Assembly (NCBI GenBank): GCA_944474755.1
Contig: OX104119.1
Span: 43,053,927 to 43,117,926, forward strand
DNA from: Limnoperna fortunei
Taxonomy: Eukaryota; Mollusca; Bivalvia; Mytilida; Modiolidae
Length of the DNA: 64,000 nucleotides
Reading direction: 5' to 3'
Of the stretch, positions 35,845 to 48,500 are shown one piece after another (the stretch's first letter is position 1; each line of letters begins with the position of its first letter). The notes below the pieces were generated by a model, which was given only the letters and a program-made list of their open reading frames with translations, had not been told where the DNA came from and did not search any database. The translations under genes and the position numbers were made by a program.

Positions 35845-38800
35845 ATGTTGTGCACTCGTGGAAATATCCATCAAGGTTCTGTTGCAAGTCGTGGAATGGG
35901 TTTTCAATGTACAATAATAGCAATTGTTTCAATTTTTGCATTTTTAAGTGGCAAGTTCTCAATTCCAGATCAATGGACAAGTAATACGATTGATCAAATT
36001 ATTGCAGATGGAAGTTGCTTGTATGATCAATATATTTTCCCAAATGAACCTCGTTACTTGTCACATAATGAAATACCCAGAAGTGTTGAGATGTGGGACA
36101 GATATTTTGAAACCACTGTCCATGATGATATTTTTCATGGTGTTGTTGGTATGCCCAGCAATGTTATAACTTTATCATCTAGTATTGAGACAGCAATACA
36201 GAACGGGCTGCAAGTGTCTAACACGGTGGTTTTTACAGCAGCAGGTTTAACTACTTCAATGTTGTTTAATGGTGAACATTATTACATCTTTGATTCTCAT
36301 TCACGTGATCAAAATGGCCTTGCAAATGCCTTTGGAACTGCTGTACTTTTACGGTTTGAAAGTTTTCAAGATTTACTAGATTATATACATAATACTTATC
36401 ATGGGTATGAATTTAACATATCCCCTGTTTTTGTTAGCATATCATTATTGTCAGATACAACACAAAATGTTTTTTCAAACGGCAATGAATCACAAGCTCT
36501 AGCTACTTCACAATGCATTATAACAGATATTGTTAATTCATGTGAATTCAGTAAATTTTCAAAAAATATATCCGACAAAAAAAATGGAGAATGTTTTTCT
36601 CATAGTACTTCTATATTTAAAGAACTCAACAGTTCAACAAAGACAGATTTGTCTGAAGCACAGCCTAATGGTACAGGTGCTTATTGCATAGACTTTACAA
36701 GTGAAAATAATTGTAGCACTGTACCAAAAACTCATGAAGAAAAGTTATGTGATAATCTGGAATTAATTCATGTGCCAGAGAGTGCTATTGATAATTTTAT
36801 TTCTAATTTTTGTCCGAATGAGATACAAATAAATATATGTCGTAAATCTAAAACAAAATTTTCATCTGCTGATCATGATATCAGTGACGAATATGATAAT
36901 AGTTGTGAAAGGTCAAATAAACATTTGAATGATCATTCTTATTGTAAAAAAAGTAAACCAATTACAGGTAATGGAAACAAACAGAATAGTTATAATTACA
37001 ACATAAATATTCAATCTGATGAATTGTTTAGTGAATCACACAGAGATAATGATGTTTTCAATTTGAACAAACAGTTTGTTAGTCATATTAAAGAAATTCC
37101 TCATTTTACATGTTGTTCTTGTGACAGATTTTTATTTCAGGATCAGCTATTTTATAGTAAAGCACAAATTGCGTCATTGCGAATTTCTACAGGTGATATT
37201 CTTTGCAACTTTTGTTATCGGTACATTAATAAAGGACAAATTCCTTACAGAAATATACAAAAAAATAAATTATATGTTGGCGAAGTTCCTAGATGTCTCC
37301 AGAACTTGACTTTAGTTGAAAAAAGGTTGATCAGCAAGATAAATACATTTTTAACTATTATTGTGTTGCCATGTTATCCTGTTGGACAGTATGCACAAAA
37401 AGGATTTGCCATTCATTTTCAAACCAATATTTCTCAAGTTTGTTCTTTTCTTCCTAGAATTACAAATGACATAGGCTTTGTGACTTTTTCCGGGTCAAAT
37501 GATTACAAAAGATTACCATATAATAAAAAGAGAGTAAGTGATGCACTAGATTGGCTGATTGATAATAATTATTTATACAGAAATGTAAGTTTGCAATTGT
37601 GTTTGATGGAAGATGATTTAGACATGTACACATGCAATGTTAATGAAAGTTTATCAGAGTATGGAGTTATTGCAAATGATTATTCTTACAATGTGTCGGA
37701 TGTCCTTTTTAATAAACACCTAGATTATATGAATATTAACATAGATCCTCGGCCTGTTAATTTTTTAACTTTTCCAAAAGCAGAGGAATTGGCTTTTCCG
37801 TGGCTTTTTCCATATGGTAAAGGAGGATTTGATGAAAAGAGGGATCATACATTGACTTTAAACCAGTATTACAAGTTACGCATGTATTCTGCAACTTCTA
37901 CATGGCGAAAAGATATATCTTACTTAATGCATGCTGTTAACACATTTGAAAAGAATTATCTTTCACAGCTTATTTCGGTCTATACCAAAGTATATAAGGG
38001 AAATAATGCTAGTAGTCCCATTTTGACTGCTGGTGATGTTCAATCAGTTAATTGTTCAAACGTTTTAAGAGAAAATTCCTACATGTTTATGAAAAAGATA
38101 AGAGGAACAGCTGCTTATTGGAAAAATACTTTAATGAATTTGCTAGCAATGATAAGAAACATTGGTCCCCCTACTTTATTCATCACCTTGTCTTCGAATG
38201 ACTTTCATTGGAAAGAACTTGCTATGACATTACAATTACAAGATCATGAAAAAAATATTGACCTGAATTCATTGCCAAATTATGTTCAGAAAGATCCATT
38301 TATGACCGCTATTCATTTTGATAGAAAATGGCGTGCTCTTTTTAAATATGTTTTAAAGGGACGTAATAAACCACTGGGAGAAATTTCAGACCATTTTGTA
38401 CGTGTAGAGTTTCAAGCAAGAGGTAGCCCACATTTACATTTATTTTTATGGATTGAAAATGCCCCCACTATTGAAGCTGGCAGTAGTTCAAATGAATTGA
38501 TATCATATATTGACAGTATTATATCTACACAAATTCCAGATGAAAAGCAGTGTCCACATATGCATAAATTGGTGAAAACGTTACAAACACATTCACATAG
38601 AAAATATTGTCAACGTAGAGGTAAATGTCGCTTTAATTTTCCATATCCAGTTTGCAATTCTACTAGAATACTTTCTGTGGTAGAATTAGGTAACTCGAAA
38701 AAAAAGTTTTATGAAACTAAGAGAACAGATACTGACATCATGATAAATCCTTACAATCCTGTTATACTGCAGCATTGGAAAGCAAACATGGATATACAAT

Positions 38801-41214
38801 TGATTAATGGCCCATATGGTATTGCTTGCTATATTTGTAGTTATATTTGCAAATCAGAACCTGATACCTTGAAAAATGCATTGTCTGATTTATTGTCTAG
38901 TTTAAGATCTCAACACCCACCAAAACCTTTACAGCATAAGATGTTTAGTGTAGGAATGTGTGTTCTGAAGCACAGAACTTTATCTGCTCAGGAAGCTGCA
39001 TATCGCTTAAGTGATTTAAATTTTACATCAAGTACAAGAGAAACCATTTATTTGTCTGCTCTACCCCCTCATAAGCAATACAAGAAACTCAGAAAAAGAG
39101 ATGAAATACAAGCTTTAGATCCCAGTAGTCATGACATATTTTATTCAAACTTAATTGATGATTATCATAATAGACCACAATGTCTTGAAAATATTTGTTT
39201 GTTCAAGTTTGCTCAGTGTTATAAGAAACAATATTCAAAACCAAAGTCTGACCAAATGCACATGAAATTTCTACATTCCAATCACTTTGTATGTATGCGT
39301 AGAAAACATGCAGTTGTCAGAATACTACAAGCTTCTTTTAACACGGATGATTATTACTATGGTTTAATATTGCTTTACTTTCCACACAGAAAGTATAGTG
39401 AAATACTGGACAATTTTTCAAATCCAAGAATAGCATTTATGCAAAAACATTCTTCCTTTGATGCAACAGCTTTACAATCATGTTACACAAATCCTCCAAT
39501 AGATAATGCTATTCGTGCAATTCAGTTTTCAAATTTACCTAATTTATGTGATGCTTTACCTCACTCACATGATGAAGAGAACTTTCAATTGGATGTAGAT
39601 AATGCACATACATGTACTTTAACAAATGAAACACAAAGTGCAGAAAACTATATTAATAATGTTTCAATTTCAAATGGAGATGATTTGGAAATACAACAAT
39701 TGAATGATATTGAAATTGAATGGCATTCTTTGACAACTGGAATTAATCCTAGTGTTTTAGCTCATATGCTAGAAAAACTGACTTTTGATCAGAAGAAAGT
39801 TTTTGATTATGTGAAAAATAAATTTGAGAGCAAATCCTTTCCTTTTCATCTGTTTATCACAGGTGGTGCTGGTGTAGGTAAAAGTTTTTTAACATCTGTT
39901 TTAGTTCAATGGATGAGACTTAGTACAGCCTTAAATAGTGGCAGTGATCCAGTATGTTTATGTGCTCCCACTGGTATTGCTTCTTATCATATTAAAGGTA
40001 CCACTATTCACAATGCATTTAAATTACCAGTTCAGCATGGATGGAATATGACTTTCTTAGAATTAGGCGTTGTTGCCTTGCAAAAGCTGAAAAGAGAATT
40101 TCAACATGTGCATACCATAGTTATTGATGAAATAAGCATGGTCAGTTCTTTACAATTGACTTACATACATAGGCGTTTGGCTGCTATTAAAAATAATGAC
40201 ATTCCTTTTGGCGGATTAAATGTTATTGTCGTTGGAGATTTTTTCCAACTTAAGCCTGTACGTGGTGTATATGCCTATAAAAATACTTTTTTGTGGCCAC
40301 TTTTTAATCATTTCATTTTAAATCAAAATATGAGGCAATGTGAAGACACTATATATGCTCAAATTTTGAATAGAATAAGAATTGGAGCTTTTACAGATAC
40401 TGATGTTGCTCTTCTCAAAACTAGATTATTATCTTTTAACATTACTGACCAGTCTGTTTTGCATATTTTTCCAACAAAAGAAGAAGTAAAGCTTCATAAT
40501 GCTAAAATGCAAAACCTGTTGCCAAGCACATATCATACATTTAAAGCAAGTCATACATTTTCTGCAAAAGATATTGGAAAGAGCGAAACAGTGTCTTCAG
40601 AATATATTCCTCCAGATGATAGAGATGCTGGCGGGCTTCCTTTAGAGATTGTTTTATCAGTTGGCACAAGAGTAATGCTTATCAGGAATTTAAATGTTCA
40701 GTATGGCTTAGTAAATGGTGCTCTTGGTATAGTTGAATTTATTGAAATAAAAGGTAACAGTGAACCAACAATAAAAGTACGATTCCCTGATTTATGTTTG
40801 CCCATTTCATTGTCTGCTTCTTTGAATTTAGTTGATATTCCAATATATGATCAAGAATATTTGTATAATGGAAGATATATAACACGACATAACTACCCAT
40901 TAATTCCTTGTTGGGCAACTACTATTCATAAAGTTCAAGGCCTGTCATTAGATAAAGCAGCGATTTCGATTGGAGCATCAATATTTCAAAAAGGTCAAGC
41001 TTATGTGGCATTAAGCAGAGTTAAAACTTTAAAAAATTTGTATTTACTTGCCTTTTCTGAACAAAAATTGCAATGTGATCCTGATGTGATAAATCAGTAT
41101 TTAATCATGCATATGAGAAATGAAGCAATCATTTTTACTGACATCAATTTAAAGTATACACATTTTACCTTGTTTATAATACTAGTTATATTTACAGAAA
41201 ATAGGTTCAAGTAA
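35845..41214 (+). CDS. Helitron replicase (protease-like, HUH Rep, PIF1 helicase), intact
   Basis: A single 1789-codon frame without interruption. Residues 1-210 resemble a C76/OTU-like cysteine protease (GFQC, Cys22; YIFDSHSRD, Asp150 and His152). Residues about 415-505 form a Cys-rich DUF6570-like domain (CCSCDRFLFQDQLFY...LCNFCYRYI). The Helitron-like N region follows (FLTFPKAEELAFPWLFPYGK, about 650-670). The HUH motif is ARGSPHLHLFLWIE (about 857-870) and the two catalytic tyrosines sit in CYICSYICK (about 995-1003). The PIF1-type helicase shows TGGAGVGKS (about 1339), VIDEISM (about 1426), VGDFFQLKP, LNQNMRQ, TTIHKVQGLSLD and YVALSRV. Rep nicks and ligates ends and the helicase unwinds during rolling-circle transposition. 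The absence of any stop or frameshift, among otherwise decayed neighbours, suggests recent activity. The 3' end of the element was not found. Confidence 0.95.
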   Translation: MLCTRGNIHQGSVASRGMGFQCTIIAIVSIFAFLSGKFSIPDQWTSNTIDQIIADGSCLYDQYIFPNEPRYLSHNEIPRSVEMWDRYFETTVHDDIFHGVVGMPSNVITLSSSIETAIQNGLQVSNTVVFTAAGLTTSMLFNGEHYYIFDSHSRDQNGLANAFGTAVLLRFESFQDLLDYIHNTYHGYEFNISPVFVSISLLSDTTQNVFSNGNESQALATSQCIITDIVNSCEFSKFSKNISDKKNGECFSHSTSIFKELNSSTKTDLSEAQPNGTGAYCIDFTSENNCSTVPKTHEEKLCDNLELIHVPESAIDNFISNFCPNEIQINICRKSKTKFSSADHDISDEYDNSCERSNKHLNDHSYCKKSKPITGNGNKQNSYNYNINIQSDELFSESHRDNDVFNLNKQFVSHIKEIPHFTCCSCDRFLFQDQLFYSKAQIASLRISTGDILCNFCYRYINKGQIPYRNIQKNKLYVGEVPRCLQNLTLVEKRLISKINTFLTIIVLPCYPVGQYAQKGFAIHFQTNISQVCSFLPRITNDIGFVTFSGSNDYKRLPYNKKRVSDALDWLIDNNYLYRNVSLQLCLMEDDLDMYTCNVNESLSEYGVIANDYSYNVSDVLFNKHLDYMNINIDPRPVNFLTFPKAEELAFPWLFPYGKGGFDEKRDHTLTLNQYYKLRMYSATSTWRKDISYLMHAVNTFEKNYLSQLISVYTKVYKGNNASSPILTAGDVQSVNCSNVLRENSYMFMKKIRGTAAYWKNTLMNLLAMIRNIGPPTLFITLSSNDFHWKELAMTLQLQDHEKNIDLNSLPNYVQKDPFMTAIHFDRKWRALFKYVLKGRNKPLGEISDHFVRVEFQARGSPHLHLFLWIENAPTIEAGSSSNELISYIDSIISTQIPDEKQCPHMHKLVKTLQTHSHRKYCQRRGKCRFNFPYPVCNSTRILSVVELGNSKKKFYETKRTDTDIMINPYNPVILQHWKANMDIQLINGPYGIACYICSYICKSEPDTLKNALSDLLSSLRSQHPPKPLQHKMFSVGMCVLKHRTLSAQEAAYRLSDLNFTSSTRETIYLSALPPHKQYKKLRKRDEIQALDPSSHDIFYSNLIDDYHNRPQCLENICLFKFAQCYKKQYSKPKSDQMHMKFLHSNHFVCMRRKHAVVRILQASFNTDDYYYGLILLYFPHRKYSEILDNFSNPRIAFMQKHSSFDATALQSCYTNPPIDNAIRAIQFSNLPNLCDALPHSHDEENFQLDVDNAHTCTLTNETQSAENYINNVSISNGDDLEIQQLNDIEIEWHSLTTGINPSVLAHMLEKLTFDQKKVFDYVKNKFESKSFPFHLFITGGAGVGKSFLTSVLVQWMRLSTALNSGSDPVCLCAPTGIASYHIKGTTIHNAFKLPVQHGWNMTFLELGVVALQKLKREFQHVHTIVIDEISMVSSLQLTYIHRRLAAIKNNDIPFGGLNVIVVGDFFQLKPVRGVYAYKNTFLWPLFNHFILNQNMRQCEDTIYAQILNRIRIGAFTDTDVALLKTRLLSFNITDQSVLHIFPTKEEVKLHNAKMQNLLPSTYHTFKASHTFSAKDIGKSETVSSEYIPPDDRDAGGLPLEIVLSVGTRVMLIRNLNVQYGLVNGALGIVEFIEIKGNSEPTIKVRFPDLCLPISLSASLNLVDIPIYDQEYLYNGRYITRHNYPLIPCWATTIHKVQGLSLDKAAISIGASIFQKGQAYVALSRVKTLKNLYLLAFSEQKLQCDPDVINQYLIMHMRNEAIIFTDINLKYTHFTLFIILVIFTENRFK

Positions 41215-42586
41215 TACAAAATTATAGTGAAGAGATATTTTAAGTAACTAGAATATTTACTACATGTACATGTATGCTATTGGTATATGAAATAATATGA
41301 CTGAATATTTTTATGGTTAAATTTGTATCTGGACTATCATTGCCAGGCCATACAGAATAATATGTCTGTTTAAGGTTACATGCAAAGGAAAAAAATAGAG
41401 TAGAAAGATAGGCATTTACATTCTGTTATATTTGTTCATTTTTTGTACAATGTAATAAATGTTTTTTGTCATTAGTTCACAATTTTAAAGAATTATAACT
41501 GAAGTAGAACTGGAGGTAGGAAATGACATCATTGTCAAACATATTATGTATTTTTGTAAAACACATTTTTATAAATATTTAAACAGATTGGAATTAAATT
41601 TGTTGAAAGTGACTGCCTTAATACTCGTTCTTAATAAATTTAAATCTTTGCAGCAATTAATTCATAACGAGCAGCATAATATTTTTGCAATCTCTTGCAA
41701 CGTGTTCATATTAGTCCACATAAATTTCTTTGCTTTTAACTATTGGTATAATTCATTTTATTAACTTAGTAAAACATGTAAAAGTCAGATAGGGAACCAG
41801 TTTACATAAGTCATTGATTAATTCCGTTTCTTAAAAAATATGCTAGAAGATGCTGAGGAAAAAAAATTTCTGACCAAAAATTGGAATACAATTAAAAGAG
41901 GGCATAGGTTGACTGTTTAAAATGACAGAACTTTTGGTCAGTCATTACTGAATCTCATAACACATGGATTAAACAAGAAAAATTTATAAAATCTTTGCTT
42001 TTGAACAAGGCAACGTTGGACCACAATATATGTAGATAATTTAACTTTTTTGCTTAGAGTCACACTTCCACACAATCCCTGCATATTTGAGAGCCAGTGG
42101 AGCTAGGATTTGTAAGAAAAAAGGATGTCAGAATACCACTTTTGATGAAGATCATCATATTTTTACTTTCACTTAAATATACTGATTAAATTAACTAGGG
42201 TTGCAACAAAATTAAAGGTCAGTCAAGTAACTATAAACAGACATATATTTTTGTTTGGTCCCAGCTTTGCCTTTTAATACCTTTCGATTCTGTGCTAATT
42301 TTTGCAATTTTCTCAGCAATTACTAGTACTTAACTGATCAGAAGTATATTTATATTTGTTACAATAGCATTAAAAAACTAAATATTATTCAAGATTCATG
42401 CTTGGTGGGCTTGATACATTCATATATTTGTTTATCAGAATGAGTTAGATATTGTTTTCTTTTTCATAATTACATATATCATGATATATATCCAGTTTTT
42501 GTTTATGTCTGTGGATCATATGATATAACATGTATGTGTATATTTTTTGTAATAAATAACGAGCAATGACTTTAATGTTATTACAG
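41215..42586. other. No gene seen between replicase and RPA-like gene
   Basis: AT-rich. No CTRR-type hairpin end was recognised, so the Helitron may extend beyond this point. Confidence 0.4.
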
Positions 42587-45500
42587 ATGCTTTCATTGAG
42601 TCAGATTAGTGGATTAGATCCAGACAAACCTTGCATGGATACTATACATTGCAATGTCATTCAAAAAGAATCAATAAAGTATAAAGATAATAAGTCGATG
42701 GGAAAAGTACTTTTAGCAGATTCATCAGCTTTAGCAACTGCCTTGGTTTACGATGATGACACCTTAGATATAATGATGCCAAATTGTGGCATCCAAATAA
42801 AAGATTTTATACCAAAAAAATCTGGGTAAGCTTATTATTTATAAAGGAACTTTTATAAATGTGATAAGTTTTTAAATTATAATGTGAATATATAGTAATC
42901 GTCACTTTCTATTTGTCTCCATCTGTTCACATCCCTTGTAAGCGCAACTCCTAAACCGCTTGACGAAATTTAATGAAACTTGGCATAAAGGAAGTACATT
43001 ATATGTAAATGTGCATGAACAATTTTTAATCACCACCAATATCATCAAGGGGAGATAATTGGACTGCATTCACACAGAATTTGTTTTGAGAAAACGTTTG
43101 TGGAAGTAGTTTAATGTGTGTAAACTAGTTTCACAATCAGTTTGTTCTCATTAATCAACTTAATTAAAATTCAAGGCTAAACATAGGAATTGTTCACATT
43201 ATTTATTGAATTGTACATGTAATCTAAATGTACTAAACATGTAACAGGTAAATAATCATGCTTTTTTTGGAAATGAGCTTTGTACTAAAGCATAAAATAA
43301 GTATTGATTTTCATGCAGGGATATACACTAAGTTTTTCATCATTGTTACCGCCTGGTCTCCTAACTTCAAAGATTTCTGCGCCCAGTCAAAAAGTTAGGT
43401 ACTCACACATTTCCATATTTGTTTCATTATGAAAATGAATACACAACCATTATTTGCAATTGTTCAATAAATTAAAAGAATAGAACTAGAATTTAAAAAA
43501 GACATCAATGTCAAGCAAATAATATTATGTAGTTAATTTAAAATGTGCTGTTACAAGTATTTAAACACATTTAAATTTAGGTTTTTTTTTTTAATTTGCT
43601 GCAACAGTACTAATTTGTATTATGTTTAAAATTGCAATACTTATTTCAAATCTAGCTCCAAAATTTTGCTTTGAACTGGTATCCAATATTTGCTTTGAAC
43701 TGGTATCCAATATTATTTTCACTTTATTCTGTATGTACAATTAAACGTTAGATGGGACTAACTAACACTGTCTGGCACGTAAACATGATAAGCATTACAC
43801 AAATAAAAATATTATGATTTCTTACCAATATGGGTATAAAATTGATAGGGGACATTCTGCTTCAGTTTAGAATGAGGGGACAAAATTTGCGGAAATTGAA
43901 ATGGAAATGGGTTGACCCTAAACAAATTATCACATATTTGAATGTCACCTGGATGATCAAAAATCAAACTTTACTCACACATGTGATTTTTTACTTGCCT
44001 TCGGCGTCTGAGAATTGCTAGTGTAAATTCCGGTTTATGTACTTTTTTTCGTATTCAATGAAAAGGAGTGTTCATTTATGTAGCATCCTTCATCGATAAA
44101 AAGATAGATTTTAGCTGAACACTTCACTATTAACTAAATATCTTGATTTAAAATAAAAATGTATCTCATAAATAGATGAATAAAAATGATGTATCTGGTA
44201 TATTACAGGGAAATAATAATCAACAAAATATCGAAAGTGTTCATTTCTAAAACTGTGGAATTACCACAGGACATCAGACAGAAGATAGATGATTTAAAGC
44301 ATAAAAAAGAATTCACAGTTCTGGATGCCAGTACTTCACCAAAGAAAACCTCAATTGGTGTCATCAAAGGTGTTGTAGCAAAGGTAATGCATGATAATAC
44401 AACAAGTTCAGTTTACAAGTATTAACATTTGGGAATCACTGTCTATTAATGCATGCATACATGTACTTTCAATAGTTGTCTCTTTACTTTTTAATAAACA
44501 TGTATATGGAACAAAGGAAGGACTTGATGTGTATAATTCTAAAGAGTAACCTGTTCTTGTACCTGCGAGGACTTGACAAAGGGCTTTAATTTTTCTATTG
44601 CTTACATGTACATATGTATGTTTGTATGAATATTTTTATCTAGATTTTCTAAAATATTCCACATGGGAATAAATAAATTTTGCAAGAATACTGACTTTTG
44701 ATAGGCTGGAAAAATTTTTATCAGAGGATGGAAAACAAATTTGATCTTCATGGAGACATGCATCATTTTACGTCATATATTACTCCACGGGAGGGGGCCA
44801 CGGTGGCCGAGTGGTCAAGGTAGTTCGTCTACTATTGATCACGTGGTCTGTCAACACTGAGATTGCGGATTCGATTCTCACTGCAGGCAGGGTGTATTCG
44901 ACTCCAATCTTAATTGACAAGGATTGCCAGTTTTCCTACCGCAGGTCGGGGGTTCTCTCCGGGTACTCCGGCTTCCTCCCCCAATAAAAACTGGACGCCA
45001 TGAAATAGCTGAAAAATTGCTGAAAGTGGCGTTAAAACACCATTCAAACAAAACAAAACAATACTCCACGGGAAACTAACAGTTTTTGTGTTGATCTTTT
45101 TTTCAAAAATGTCCAGTTACAAAAATTGTTGAGTTTATTCTATTGTTTAAATTTATTTATAAGTATTAACTACAAAAAATATTTTCTCCATCGAGGGATA
45201 ACAAAATTTCTGTTTTGCACATTTAATATAATACAATGTGCAAAATGGAAATTTTGATATCCCTTGATGGAGAAAATATTTTTTGTAGTTAGTCCTTAAA
45301 CATATTGATATGTGCCATGGTAATTTGGTAGAACAAACTGCTTGTCCTAAATGATTTTTTGCATGGAATTTTACATTGTTTGTACTTTGGTTTGGGATGC
45401 GAGGACACATTCCTTCATTTTTAGCTCACCTGACCTGAAGGGTCATGTGAGCTATTGCAATCATATGGTGTCCGTCGTTGTTAACTTTTCTCCAAAAATC

Positions 45501-48500
45501 TTCTCCTCCAAAACCACTAAAGGGATTGCTTTGAAACTTTGCACACACCATCAGTAAAATGTCCTCTACCAGTTTGCATAAATCATGGCCTCACACAAAC
45601 CAACATGGGTGCCATGCTAAAAATAGAATAGGGGGTCAAAATACAGTTTTTTGCTTATAGTTCAAAAAGTATAACAGATACAGGAAAACGGAAGAGACCC
45701 TCCTTCTTCAGCATTTAAAGCTCTAAAAAACACCCCATTGGGTCAAAGTTATATGATGACTCCTTGTAGGAGTAATTGCCCTTTAATTGTTAAAATTGAT
45801 GATTTTTGCTATTTTTGCCTCAAAATCTTGAAAATTATTAGAACTATTGAAAAAGTTAGCATTGCTTAATTGTTCTGCTCTATGAGGGCTACAAAAATGA
45901 CTTAAGGGTCAAGATTGTCTGATTAACTGTTTAAGAGTTTTTCGCCTTGAACTGTTTTTTTTTAATTAGTTTTAATTTATTTTTTAAATTCTCCTCTGAA
46001 ACAACTGAAAGTACTGCTTTGAAAATTTGTACACATCATCTTTCAAATGTCCTCAACCAAGTTTGCACCAACCATGGCTGCAGATTAACCAACATGGCCA
46101 CTATGGCTAAAAAAAGGACGAAGGGAGGGGGTAAAATAAAGTTTTTGGCTTATATTTAAAAAAAGTGTAACAGATACAGGAAAATTGAAGAGACAAGCTT
46201 TCATCAAAACCTCTATGAAACACTCCATTGGGTTGAAGTTGTATTATGACTCCTTATAGGAGTTACTGCCCTTTAATTGATGAAATTGATTAATTTTGAC
46301 ATTTTGCCTCAAAATTTTGAAAATTATTAGAACTAGAGAAAAAGTTAGCATTGTTAATTGTTCTGCTTTATAAGGGCTACAAAAATGACTTAAGGGTCAA
46401 GGTTGTCTGATGAACTGTTTAGGAATTATTCTCCTTGAACATTTATTTAATCAATTTTACTTGATTTAAAACAATCTTCTCCTCTTTAACCTATGAAAGG
46501 ACTGCTTTGAAACATTGCACACATCATCTTTAGGACGTCCTCTACCAAAATTGTGCAAATCATGACACCTGACTACCTACATAGCTACATTGGCTAAAAA
46601 TAGAAAAAATGAAAAGGGAAAAGGGGGGGGGGGGAAGTCGAGACAGTTTTCGACAGATAGTTAAAAAAACATAACAGGTACAGCAAATTTGAAGTGAATC
46701 TTCCTTCTCCCTCTTAGCATCAAAAGCTCCTCCTTATAGGAGTTATTTCCCTTAAAAGGTCAAAAATAATGATTTTTGCAGAAGTGTTTGGCAATTCCTC
46801 ATAGCAAAGAAAAGCTGGATAAAAAAGGGTTGTTTTGTTTTATGTTGCAGTGAGCGATACAGGCTCCTGGGAGCCTCTAGTTAGATATACATGTACATGT
46901 ACATCTTTTACTGATTATACATGAAACTATTCTATGAGCTGTCCATTTTAATTATTATATAAGACAAAAGCAACTATACATATACATGTATATTTACTTG
47001 TAACAACTTAACATTGTATCTTTTAAGCTCACCTGACCCGAAGGGTCATGTGAGCTATTGTTATCACTTTGCGTCTGTCGTTGGCGGCGTCTGTAAATTT
47101 TTTCATTTTAATCTTCTTCTCTGAAACCACTTGGCCAATTGAAACCAAACTTGGCCATAATGTTCATTGGATGGACCTTTACAAAGTTTGTGTTTTTTAT
47201 TTTGATTGGTAAACCAATATGGCCGCCACCTCAAGACTTAGTTTAACATAGGACCCTATGGGAAAAAAGTTTAAGAGGGCTTCTTCTCTGAAACCGTTTA
47301 ACCAATCAAAACAAAACTTACTAGCAATATTGTTTGGATGGTCCTCTATAAAGTTTGTTTTGATGGGAATTGGAAATTCAAAATGGCCACCACCGCAGGA
47401 CTTAGTTTAACATAGAACCCTATGGGAAAAAGTTTTAAAAGGCTTCTTCTCTGAAACCGGTTAATCAATGGAAACAAAAACTTACTAGCAATATTGTTTA
47501 GATGGTCCTCTATAAAGTTTGTGTTTTTTATGGCAATTTTAAATTCAAAATGGCTGCCACCGCAGGACTTAATTTAACATAGGACCCTATGGGCAAATAA
47601 AAAAAATCTTCTCTATACAACCGGTTAACCAATGAAACAAAGCTTTCTAGTAATATTGTTTGGATGGTCCTAATTAAAGTTTATTGAAAATTACAGGACT
47701 TACTTTAACATCAGGGAAATGCCATCTTCATTTCCTTTAAAATCAGGTGAGCGATACAGGCTCTTAAGAGCCTCTGGTTATTTATATTTTTATATTATAA
47801 GGCCCATCCAGTTGAAAGGAAAAGAGTGAGAAAATCAGGAGAAGAGGTTCATTTCAAAAAAATAAAACTGAGAGATGAAAGTGGAGACATAGCAGTTTGC
47901 TTATGGAGGGATTTAGCTGACAAAAATAGCAATCTTGTTAAAGGAGATACCATCAAACTAACAAATTTTGAAGTGACAGACACCTTTGGTGAAAAGGATC
48001 AAATACCAGTGCCTGCCATTACAAACAAGAACTCAAATGCTACAATTGAGGTATCTTTATATCCATTTTTCGTTTATAGTTTTTATTAATAGAATCTTTC
48101 TATCTTCATAAATAGAGCTATAACACTACTTAAAACTTTGTGTGGTTATTTAAATGTTTGGCTTCTACAAGAATATTTTGATTCTCATGATTAAATTAAC
48201 TATATTTCAACAGTTAAATACTCTTGCTATACATGATGTTTGTTTCTAGTTAACCCAGGGGCTTGGGTGGCCAAGTGGTCAAGGTAGTTCCTCTACTATT
48301 GATCATGTGGTCTGTCAACACTGAGGTTGCGGGTTTGATTCTCATTGCAGGCAGGGTGCATTTGACTCCAATCTTAATTGACAAGGATTGCCAGTTTCCT
48401 ACCACAGGTTGGGGGTTCTCTCCTGGTACCCCTGCTTCCTCCCCCAATAAAAACTGGGTGCCATGAAATAGCTGAAAAATTGCTAAAGTGGCATTAAAAC

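Noticed and set aside
45351..46159. Frames inside the F1 Helitron
   Set aside because: They differ between copies and carry no domain; the repeats are non-coding.
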